Part shown: piece after piece, positions 6,924 through 16,070 of the stretch
How positions within the stretch are numbered: position 1 is the first letter of the stretch
Layout of the letters: each line of letters opens with the position of its first letter
Assembly: GCF_004138165.1 (NCBI RefSeq)
Contig: NZ_RYFF01000023.1
Coordinates: 1-64,000, forward strand
DNA length: 64,000 nt
Origin: Candidatus Chloroploca sp. Khr17
GTDB lineage: Bacteria; Chloroflexota; Chloroflexia; Chloroflexales; Chloroflexaceae
Reading direction: 5' to 3'
Program-made: the position numbers and the translations under genes
Notes under the pieces: generated by a model
Database searches by the model: none
What the model was told of the DNA's origin: nothing
The model's input: only the letters and a program-made list of their open reading frames with translations

Positions 6924-9869
6924 ATGGCTCAGTTCCTGGTCACAGTTGTTCCACGCGAGCCGACCGCGTATCACGAGCAGTTGCATCTGCTCTATTTGCT
7001 TGCTGGTGAAGCGTTGCACGCTGCATCAGTTGCCCGCCTGACCGACGAACTGTTGCACGATCCCGTGGTGCAAACAGCGACCTGGTGTGCGCTCGATCGA
7101 GTGGCGCTGGCGACCGAGCCGATCGTAGCTGCGGCCCACCTCATCGAGGTCGCCTATCGTCCGGGGGTCACCGATAACGAAGGTGAAAGTGTGCGGATTG
7201 GGGCCCACCGCCTCGGCATCGAAGCGGTGGAACGCGCCCGCGCTCTGCGACGCTATCTCTTGCCACCCAGCGGCGATCCCGCGCAACGGGCCAGCGAGCT
7301 CGCCATCGATCTGGTGCAGACGACCTTGATCTATCAACCTGGCGGTGCGTTTGATGAGCGCCTGGGTTTCTATGACACCCTGCTGGCGGCCCCAACCGAG
7401 CACGCCCTCCATGTGACGGCGGTGCCTTTGTTGGCTGCCGATGATGAAACGTTGCTCCGCATGAGCCGCGAGGGCGTGCTTGCGCTCGATCTGGCCGAAA
7501 TGCAGGCCATCCGCGCCTATTTTGCGCACCTCGGGCGCGACCCAAGTGATGGCGAGCTCGAGACGCTCGCCCAGACGTGGAGTGAACATTGCAGCCACAA
7601 GACGTTTAAGGCTGAAGTTAGGTATCAACAGGATCTTCGTGAAGACACCGCAGCACCGCCTCCCGGGGCTCCAACGCTCTATCCGATGTGGCACGAGCTT
7701 GCCAATGCGCCAGTGACGATCAGCAGTCTGATCCGCCACTATCTGATGGCGGCCACCGACGCAGTGCTCGCCGCCCGCGCGGCGCACACCAGCACGCCGT
7801 GGGTCTTGAGTGCATTTGTTGATAACGCGGGCATCCTCGCCTTTACCGACGAGCACGAGGTTTCGTTCAAGGTCGAGACCCACAATCATCCGAGTGCGCT
7901 CGAACCCTTCGGCGGGGCGAATACGGGGGTCGGCGGGGTGATCCGTGATGTGCTCGGTGTTTCCGCTGAACCAATCGCCAATACCGATGTGCTCTGCTTT
8001 GGGATGCCCGATACGCCCCCTGAGCGCTTGCAGCCAGGGGTGTTGCATCCGCAGCGTGTCGCCACCGGGGTTGTTGCCGGCGTGCGCGACTATGGCAACA
8101 AACTGGGCATTCCGACGGTGAATGGGGCGGTGCTCTTTGATCCGGGCTACACGGCCAACCCGCTCGTCTATGCCGGCACGGTCGGTTTGGCCCCGCGGGG
8201 CTACCACCCGCGCCAGGTCGCCCCAGGGGATGCCGTGGTCGTGCTTGGCGGGCGCACCGGGCGCGACGGCATTCACGGGGCGACGTTTAGCAGCATCGAG
8301 TTGACCCACGAGACAGCGACGACGGTGGGCAGTGCGGTGCAGATCGGCGACCCGATTACCGAAAAGAACGTGCTTGATGTGCTGCTCCAGGCGCGTGATC
8401 GTCGCCTCTACAGCGCCATTACTGACTGTGGCGCGGGCGGGCTCTCCTCAGCCGTTGGTGAAATGGGCGCCGAGTGCGGCGCAACGGTGGAACTAGCACA
8501 GGTTCCCCTGAAGTACGCCGGCTTGCAACCCTGGGAAGTCTGGCTCTCGGAGGCGCAGGAGCGCATGGTGCTTGCGGTGCCCTATGCGAACCTCGACGCA
8601 TTCATGGCGCTCTGCGCAGCCGAGGATGTCGAAGCAACGGTGATCGGGCAATTCACCAACGACAAACACCTGCGCGTCACGCACAGTGGGCTGAATGTGG
8701 TTGATCTGACGATGGACTTTCTGCACGATGGAAGGCCGCAACGCATCCTTGAGGCCCGCTGGTCAGGGGAAGGCAAACCCGCCCCCCTACCGGCAACCGG
8801 CCCGTCCGACCAAACTGCGGGCGAGCTCCTGATGGCCTTGCTCGCACACCCCAATATTGCCTCAAAAGAGGCGATCGTGCGCACCTACGACCACGAAGTG
8901 CGTGGCGCAACGGTGATCAAGCCGCTGGTCGGGGCACAGATGGATGGCCCCGGCGATGCGGCGGTGCTGCAACCCGTGCCAACGACCACGCGTGGTCTCG
9001 CCCTTGGCTGTGGCATCAATCCACGTTACGGGTACCTTGACCCCTACTGGATGGCGCTCGCCGTAGTTGACGAGGCCCTACGCAACGTCGTTGCTGTCGG
9101 CGGTGACCCCGCGCAGACAGCGATCCTCGACAACTTTTGCTGGGGCGATCCACGCCAACCTGATCGCATGGCCGGGTTGGTGCGCGCCACCGCAGGTTGT
9201 TATGATGCCGCCGTCGCCTTTGGCACTCCCTTTATCTCGGGCAAAGACTCGCTCAACAACGAGTACCGCGACGCTGAGGGCAACCGGGTCGCGATTCCAC
9301 CGACGCTGCTCGTCTCGGCGCTGGCCTTTGTCCCCGATGTACGCCACTGCGTCACGATGGATCTCAAGCGCCCAGGCAATGCGCTCTACCTTGTCGGCAC
9401 GACCCGCGCCGAACTCGGGGGCAGTCACCTCGGCCTCGTGGATGCCCATGCGTATCCCGGTAGCACCCAGGTGCCCCGGGTCGACCTGGAGATAGCGCGC
9501 ACAACCTTCAAAGCGATCCATGCGGCCATCACAGGCGGACTGGTTGCCGCCTGCCACGACCTGAGCGAAGGCGGGCTTGGGGTCGCCGCTGCCGAGATGG
9601 TCATTGCGGGCCAGCTTGGGCTCGACCTGACGCTTGATCCGATCTTGCTGCCCGAAGGCGTCGCCGTCACCTTGTATAGTGAAAGTCCGAGTCGTTTTCT
9701 GATCGAAGTGCCGGTAGAAGAGCGTGAAGCATTTGAAGACGCCTTGCGCGGAGTGCCGTTGGTGCGGCTTGGGACGGTCACCGTTGACCCACACCTGCGG
9801 ATCGAAGCCGAGGGTGCGAGTGCGCTCAACTTGCCGCTTGAGGCGTTACGCACAGCGTGGAAGAAGTAA
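6924..9869 (+). CDS. purL: phosphoribosylformylglycinamidine synthase, PurL subunit with N-terminal PurS-like region
   Basis: It catalyses the ATP-dependent amination of FGAR to FGAM in de novo purine synthesis. The protein has 981 residues. Signature segments are QTWSEHCSHKTFKAEV (about 217-232), FKVETHNHPSALEPFGGANTG (about 316), LTDCGAGGLSSAVGEMG-type DCGAGG, and the second AIRS-like half with FISGKDSLNNEY and HDLSEGGLGVA. The N-terminal 150 residues include VAYRPGVTDNEGESVRIG, which resembles the PurS 'PGV-D-x-x-G' motif, so PurS appears fused. There is no C-terminal glutaminase domain, so a separate PurQ must supply ammonia, and it is not in this window. It has its own sigma-70-type promoter and is divergent from tal. 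Confidence 0.95.
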   Translation: MAQFLVTVVPREPTAYHEQLHLLYLLAGEALHAASVARLTDELLHDPVVQTATWCALDRVALATEPIVAAAHLIEVAYRPGVTDNEGESVRIGAHRLGIEAVERARALRRYLLPPSGDPAQRASELAIDLVQTTLIYQPGGAFDERLGFYDTLLAAPTEHALHVTAVPLLAADDETLLRMSREGVLALDLAEMQAIRAYFAHLGRDPSDGELETLAQTWSEHCSHKTFKAEVRYQQDLREDTAAPPPGAPTLYPMWHELANAPVTISSLIRHYLMAATDAVLAARAAHTSTPWVLSAFVDNAGILAFTDEHEVSFKVETHNHPSALEPFGGANTGVGGVIRDVLGVSAEPIANTDVLCFGMPDTPPERLQPGVLHPQRVATGVVAGVRDYGNKLGIPTVNGAVLFDPGYTANPLVYAGTVGLAPRGYHPRQVAPGDAVVVLGGRTGRDGIHGATFSSIELTHETATTVGSAVQIGDPITEKNVLDVLLQARDRRLYSAITDCGAGGLSSAVGEMGAECGATVELAQVPLKYAGLQPWEVWLSEAQERMVLAVPYANLDAFMALCAAEDVEATVIGQFTNDKHLRVTHSGLNVVDLTMDFLHDGRPQRILEARWSGEGKPAPLPATGPSDQTAGELLMALLAHPNIASKEAIVRTYDHEVRGATVIKPLVGAQMDGPGDAAVLQPVPTTTRGLALGCGINPRYGYLDPYWMALAVVDEALRNVVAVGGDPAQTAILDNFCWGDPRQPDRMAGLVRATAGCYDAAVAFGTPFISGKDSLNNEYRDAEGNRVAIPPTLLVSALAFVPDVRHCVTMDLKRPGNALYLVGTTRAELGGSHLGLVDAHAYPGSTQVPRVDLEIARTTFKAIHAAITGGLVAACHDLSEGGLGVAAAEMVIAGQLGLDLTLDPILLPEGVAVTLYSESPSRFLIEVPVEEREAFEDALRGVPLVRLGTVTVDPHLRIEAEGASALNLPLEALRTAWKK

Positions 9870-9894
9870 GGGGAACCTACGGCCCCCAAGCAGC

Positions 9895-9916
9895 GCTGCT
9901 TTGCTGGCAAAGCAGC
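9895..9916 (+). terminator. small hairpin after purL
   Basis: GCTGCTTTGC (9895-9904) pairs with GCAAAGCAGC (9907-9916). No U tract follows, so it may be a weak terminator or a 3' end stabiliser. Confidence 0.35.
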
Positions 9917-9957
9917 AAGTTATAAAGGCAGCGGCTCAGCCTCGACTTGGTGAATGT

Positions 9958-10530
9958 ATGCGCGAATATCCTATCTTTGATGAACTACGGCAGCGGATTT
10001 ACCCAATGCTCAAACCGATCCAGTTGCTGGTGGCGATTCGCGAGCGCAAACTCCCGATGATTGTCTACCGCCCCTTCCTGGCCGATCTGATGCTTACCTA
10101 CGTCATTGATGAACAGACGAGCATTGCCTATCTCAATGAGGATCATCTGGAACGTTGGGAACTGACGGAACACGACCTGCACCCAACGGCGATCGCCAAT
10201 CTGCGCCAGCGTACCGAAGAAAAGACCAGTTACACGATCGCTGGTGAGGGGGCTTCGCGACTTCTGATCTATAATACCCTTGACGGGTTTGATGCAACCC
10301 GTCTGCTCTTGCCGAAGCTGCTCGAGCGCCATCGCATCAATTTTCCTGGGCAGATGGTAATCGGCATTCCCAATCGCGACTTTCTGATTGCCTTTAGCGA
10401 TGCTGACCGCGAGATCCTGACCAATGTCGCGAATCAGATCCAACGTGATGCAGCCGAACGCGACCACGGGTTGACCGATCAACTCTTTACCCTGCGTGGA
10501 GGCCAAATACGTGAGTATGAGTGGCAGTAG
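9958..10530 (+). CDS. DUF1444 (YtpQ-like) family protein
   Basis: A 190-residue soluble protein without signal peptide. It fits the DUF1444/YtpQ family: a hydrophobic segment near residues 33-50 (MIVYRPFLADLMLTYVIDEQ), then IAYLNEDHLERWELTEHDLHPTAIANLRQRTEE, and a later GQMVIGIPNRDFLIAFSD stretch in which the family has its conserved 'PNRD' motif. The function of the family is not established. The open frame continues upstream to 9724, but that part overlaps purL; ATG 9958 removes the overlap. The gene is followed by a hairpin terminator, so it seems to be its own unit behind purL. Confidence 0.75.
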   Translation: MREYPIFDELRQRIYPMLKPIQLLVAIRERKLPMIVYRPFLADLMLTYVIDEQTSIAYLNEDHLERWELTEHDLHPTAIANLRQRTEEKTSYTIAGEGASRLLIYNTLDGFDATRLLLPKLLERHRINFPGQMVIGIPNRDFLIAFSDADREILTNVANQIQRDAAERDHGLTDQLFTLRGGQIREYEWQ

Positions 10531-10557
10531 CAGCGGCGACACACGCCGCTGTGCTTT
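10531..10557 (+). terminator. intrinsic terminator after the DUF1444 gene
   Basis: CAGCGGCG (10531-10538) pairs with CGCCGCTG (10544-10551) around ACACA, followed by TGCTTTT. A classical hairpin with a short U run. Confidence 0.6.
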
Positions 10558-10596
10558 TACCAGGGCGGGGCTCAACCTGACCTGTCGCAACGGCGT

Positions 10597-11325
10597 ATGA
10601 GCGAATTTTTAACGATTCTCCTGTTGCTGATCTGGTATGCAGCCATCGGCTCTTTCAGTTGGACGCAACGTACACCCATCTACCTCTTTACACTGCTTGC
10701 CGGTCATGTGAGCGCCCTTGCCCTCCCCCTCTGGAGCCTTGCGTATGGCGTTGAGTATCGCCTTGATGTGGTGACTGTCCAGATCCTTGCGGCTGAACCT
10801 GTTCCTTTAGGAATTATGTTAAGTAGTGCCTGGCTGTTTCCCCTACCAGCGCTAGCCGTCTTTACGCTCTACCGATTGCGCTGGTGGTTCCCTGGGCATG
10901 TCACCGGTCTGCTCACCTATCTGGTCTTCCTGCTCTACCACCTGCTCATCGAAGTAGCAGGGATGCGCCTGGGGTTCTGGAGCTACGCAGGCAACGGCGA
11001 GCTGCCGTTCGGGTTGAGTGCTTCGCTGCTCGCGGCAATGATGGCGAGCCTGATCAGTTACGGTCTGCTCTACCTGCTGCTGGTCGTCCAGCGCTTTGCG
11101 TGGTCAAGCATGCTCATCGCGTTGCTTCCAGCGATCCTGGGCTTGAGCCTGCTGATGTACGGGGTGCTGGGGGCGCCACTCTGGCTGGCATTGGTGCTAA
11201 ACGGGGCGGACTGGACGATCACGGCCGGCCTGGTCAGCACGTTGCTGTTCCTAGTCTGGGGATGGCAGATCATCACCAGAGGGATCAAGCAGACTGAGCA
11301 GCGCTATGGCGAGGTTCGACGGTGA
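10597..11325 (+). CDS. integral membrane protein of unknown function
   Basis: A 242-residue protein with about seven hydrophobic helices: roughly residues 3-20, 28-50, 70-92, 102-125, 140-165, 170-195 and 200-225. Few charges lie in the helices, and the basic C-terminal tail KQTEQRYGEVRR is probably cytoplasmic. A notable loop is HLLIEVAGMRLGFWSYAGNGELPFG, where a Glu in a helix is followed by a W-x-Y turn. I do not recognise the family. The stop codon overlaps the GTG start of aat (GTGA), so the two genes are co-translated, but this need not mean shared function. Confidence 0.6.
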   Translation: MSEFLTILLLLIWYAAIGSFSWTQRTPIYLFTLLAGHVSALALPLWSLAYGVEYRLDVVTVQILAAEPVPLGIMLSSAWLFPLPALAVFTLYRLRWWFPGHVTGLLTYLVFLLYHLLIEVAGMRLGFWSYAGNGELPFGLSASLLAAMMASLISYGLLYLLLVVQRFAWSSMLIALLPAILGLSLLMYGVLGAPLWLALVLNGADWTITAGLVSTLLFLVWGWQIITRGIKQTEQRYGEVRR

Positions 11326-11909
11326 CGAGCTTGACGCCTGACATGCTGATCGCGGCGTATAGCCAGGGCATCTTTCCGATGGCGGATGAAGACGGCGCCA
11401 TTGCGTGGTACGAACCCAGAATCCGAGCTATTATCCCCCTGGACGGGTTTGTCGTGCCACGACGACTGGCGCGTACCGTGCGCAGCGGGCGCTTTGAGGT
11501 ACGGTACGACACGGCCTTTCGCGACGTGATGCAGGCCTGTGCCGAACCAGCCCCGGGCCGCGAGCAGACCTGGATTAGCGACGAGATGATCGCGGCTTAC
11601 ACCGTCTTGCAGCGGCTCGGCTTTGCGCACAGCGTCGAATGCTGGCGGGACAACCAGCTTGTCGGGGGGCTGTACGGGGTCGCCCTTGGCGGCCTCTTTG
11701 CGGGCGAGAGCATGTTTCACTGCGAGCGTGATGCGAGCAAAGTGGCGCTGGTGCATCTGGTCGAACGATTGCACGCCGGGGGCTTTGTTTTGCTCGATTC
11801 GCAGTACATTGTGGGCGACCATATGCTACAATTCGGTACCATCGAGATCTCACGCAATGAATACCATCGCCGCTTGCGCGCAGCCTTGCGTGTAACGGCC
11901 CGGTTTTAA
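11322..11909 (+). CDS. aat: leucyl/phenylalanyl-tRNA--protein transferase
   Basis: It transfers Leu or Phe from aminoacyl-tRNA to the N-terminus of proteins that begin with Lys or Arg, marking them for the ClpS/ClpAP N-degron pathway. The 195-residue protein shows the family motifs: YSQGIFPMADEDGAIAWYEP (about 12-31), TWISDEMIAAYTVLQRLGFAHSVE, GGLYGVALGGLFAGESMF (about 112-129), and FVLLDSQYIVGDHMLQFGTIEISRNEYHRRL. Length is slightly shorter than E. coli Aat (234), as often seen for short versions. The GTG start overlaps the stop codon of the upstream membrane-protein gene. Confidence 0.95.
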   Translation: MTSLTPDMLIAAYSQGIFPMADEDGAIAWYEPRIRAIIPLDGFVVPRRLARTVRSGRFEVRYDTAFRDVMQACAEPAPGREQTWISDEMIAAYTVLQRLGFAHSVECWRDNQLVGGLYGVALGGLFAGESMFHCERDASKVALVHLVERLHAGGFVLLDSQYIVGDHMLQFGTIEISRNEYHRRLRAALRVTARF

Positions 11910-11915
11910 GGTGTT

Positions 11916-12128
11916 ATGGACGATCTGCTGCTTGAAGAATACGAACTGTGCGCTGCCTTGCGCACCTGGATGGAACAGGCTCCGCCAACGGCGTTTGCGG
12001 TCTCACTTGAACGACTCAGCGATGGGCGCGTATTGCTGCGCCCGTTACCTGAAGCAAGCCCGGAATTGCTCGCCCGCCTGCGCATCACGATGGCAAAATA
12101 TCGTGAAGCGCTGATGAACCTGACCTGA
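11916..12128 (+). CDS. small protein upstream of tandem Doc genes, candidate antitoxin
   Basis: A 70-residue acidic-to-neutral protein of unknown family. It begins MDDLLLEEYELCAALRTWME and ends in a helix, LLARLRITMAKYREALMNLT. It sits 6 bases after aat and 5 bases before the first Doc-type gene. Doc toxins are normally preceded by a small antitoxin gene in this position and size range, so an antitoxin role is likely by context. No Phd/YefM DNA-binding motif is evident. The alternative start at 11911 is in another frame and gives a Cys-rich unlikely peptide. Confidence 0.5.
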   Translation: MDDLLLEEYELCAALRTWMEQAPPTAFAVSLERLSDGRVLLRPLPEASPELLARLRITMAKYREALMNLT

Positions 12129-12133
12129 GGCCT

Positions 12134-12526
12134 ATGCACTATCTGCATGCAACCGACCTCCTCATTATCCATCAAGCGCTGATCGAGCAGTTTGGCGGGA
12201 TGCCCGGCATTACCGAGGCGGGCTTTGCCCGTCTGCAAGCTGCCGCCGCGACGCCGCAACAAAGCATGTTTGAGGTCGATTTATATCCTGATCTGGCGAG
12301 CAAGATCGGGGCGCTGGCCTATGCGCTTATTCGCGGGCATCCCTTTTCGGATGGCAATAAACGCGTTGCGGTTGTGGCGCTTGACCTGATGGCAACGCTG
12401 AATGGGGCACGGCTCACCGCGAGTAACGATGAGATGTATGCCCTAGCACTTGAGGCCGCTGAACATCACGCACGGGCCGAGGTTATTGCCTGGGTACGTG
12501 AACATCTGATGGTGACAAACGCATGA
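12134..12526 (+). CDS. Doc-type Fic domain protein, toxin candidate 1
   Basis: A 130-residue Fic/Doc protein. The active-site motif is HPFSDGNKR at residues 69-77, matching H-x-F-x-D-G-N-K-R. The Doc-like N-terminus is LHATDLLIIHQALIEQFGG, and LASKIGALAYALIRGHPF precedes the motif. Doc of phage P1 phosphorylates EF-Tu, and most Fic proteins AMPylate targets; the Gly after Asp fits canonical AMPylating Fic more than Doc (which has Ala), so the chemistry is open. Its stop overlaps the start of a second Doc-type gene by ATGA. Together with the 70-residue gene it forms a tight three-gene unit downstream of aat. Confidence 0.85.
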   Translation: MHYLHATDLLIIHQALIEQFGGMPGITEAGFARLQAAAATPQQSMFEVDLYPDLASKIGALAYALIRGHPFSDGNKRVAVVALDLMATLNGARLTASNDEMYALALEAAEHHARAEVIAWVREHLMVTNA

Positions 12527-12936
12527 CCCACCATATTACGCTGGGGGATTTGGTAGATATTCGTGACCGTATTGCCGTCGATGATCCATGGCGTTTCGAG
12601 ATCGTCAATTCCTCGGGGCTGCTCTCGGCGCTCACGACGCCCTTTCAGGCCGCCTTTGGGCAAGAATCCTTTCCCAGTCTCGCCGACAAGGCTGCCGCCC
12701 TTGTCTTTCTGCTGATCGCGAATCATCCCTTTCGTGACGGCAACAAACGCATCGCCGGCGAGGCGATGCGGCTCTTTCTCAGCCGCAATGGCTTGGCCTT
12801 GCAGGCAACCAGCGAGGATCTCGATGCCCTGACGAGGCTTGCCACGACCACGCACGATCCCCGTGATCGCCTGCTCACCACCTGGATCGTGGAACATACC
12901 ACGGCATCCCCCCCGGGTGCGCCTGCTGTGCTGTGA
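12523..12936 (+). CDS. Doc-type Fic domain protein, toxin or regulator candidate 2
   Basis: A 137-residue Fic/Doc protein with motif HPFRDGNKR at residues 68-76 and the preceding helix FPSLADKAAALVFLLIANHP. It is clearly related to its upstream neighbour in the core but differs in the N-terminus (ITLGDLVDIRDRIAV). It starts within the stop codon of the first Doc gene. Two complete Fic motifs in adjacent genes suggest duplication followed by divergence, or a pair acting as a heteromer. The C-terminus is Thr/Ala/Pro-rich (VEHTTASPPGAPAVL). No third antitoxin-like gene follows. Confidence 0.82.
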   Translation: MTHHITLGDLVDIRDRIAVDDPWRFEIVNSSGLLSALTTPFQAAFGQESFPSLADKAAALVFLLIANHPFRDGNKRIAGEAMRLFLSRNGLALQATSEDLDALTRLATTTHDPRDRLLTTWIVEHTTASPPGAPAVL

Positions 12937-12948
12937 AGTAAGCCGTAC

Positions 12949-12994
12949 GTTGCAGGGAGGTTGGACGACTTCGCCGCCCACACCTCCCTGCAAC
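12949..12994 (+). terminator. hairpin after the tandem Doc genes
   Basis: GTTGCAGGGAGGT (12949-12961) pairs perfectly with ACCTCCCTGCAAC (12982-12994) across a 20-base loop. There is no U tract. It lies between the Doc unit and the ppdK promoter. Confidence 0.45.
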
Positions 12995-13055
12995 AATTCA
13001 CCCTCTCGCCAGATGAGGAATATGTCACAAATCTCGGTTTCGTGCCATAAATCTT

Positions 13056-13084
13056 TTGACATTTGACGATCAGAGCGTTATAGT
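13056..13084 (+). promoter_or_regulatory. near-consensus sigma-70 promoter of ppdK
   Basis: TTGACA (13056-13061), a 17-base spacer, and TATAGT (13079-13084). The hexamers and spacing are close to ideal. Transcription should begin near 13091, which supports a ppdK start at 13129 rather than at the earlier in-frame ATG at 13090. Confidence 0.75.
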
Positions 13085-13128
13085 TTGATATGGTTTTTAA
13101 GACTACGCCATCAGGAGCAGGAGTCTCT

Positions 13129-15759
<2,631 letters not shown>

Positions 15760-15770
15760 GTGGCTCTCTG

Positions 15771-15796
15771 CTGACGCCTGTCTTGATGGGCGTCAG
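15771..15796 (+). terminator. hairpin after ppdK
   Basis: CTGACGCC (15771-15778) pairs with GGCGTCAG (15789-15796). There is no strong U run, so termination may be partial and could allow read-through into the microprotein gene. Confidence 0.4.
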
Positions 15797-15877
15797 TAGC
15801 GACGTTTCATAGCGAGGGACGCGACAAGCACGAGGATTGCGTGGAGCGTCACCGCGCTGGCGTGAAAGGAGGTCTGG

Positions 15878-15991
15878 ATGAAGCCTGAGTGGAGTGGAAG
15901 TCCGGAAGTTGGGCCTACGGTCTTGATGTTTACCCTGGCCGGGGCACTGTCGTTTATGTTGCTCGTCTTTGTCTTTGCTTTTTACTGGTAG
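15878..15991 (+). CDS. 37-residue single-span membrane microprotein
   Basis: A short open frame starting at ATG 15878 with a strong ribosome site, AAAGGAGGT at 15865-15873, about 5 bases upstream. The peptide has a polar N-terminus (MKPEWSGSPEVGP) and one hydrophobic helix (TVLMFTLAGALSFMLLVFVFAFYW), ending at the membrane edge with an aromatic belt. A bidirectional terminator follows at once. The ribosome site, transmembrane design and terminator together argue that it is real. I do not recognise the family; small one-helix subunits of respiratory complexes have this look, but no such genes are adjacent. It lies downstream of ppdK on the same strand. Confidence 0.6.
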   Translation: MKPEWSGSPEVGPTVLMFTLAGALSFMLLVFVFAFYW

Positions 15992-16005
15992 AGATAGTGA
16001 CGAAT

Positions 16006-16055
16006 ACCGAGCGGCCCGCCCGTCCTTGCAGGACGAGCGGGCCGCTCGGTGTTTT
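16006..16055 (+). terminator. strong, probably shared terminator
   Basis: ACCGAGCGGCCCGC (16006-16019) pairs perfectly with GCGGGCCGCTCGGT (16037-16050), with an inner CGTCC/GGACG stem, followed by GTTTTGC. It lies between the plus-strand microprotein gene and the convergent sugar operon. Confidence 0.8.
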
Positions 16056-16070
16056 GCTTGTACGAGGCCC

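Noticed and set aside
7026-8309. 427-codon frame antisense to purL
   Set aside because: Purely a shadow; purL is well conserved on the other strand and the antisense product is low-complexity Arg/His/Gly-rich.
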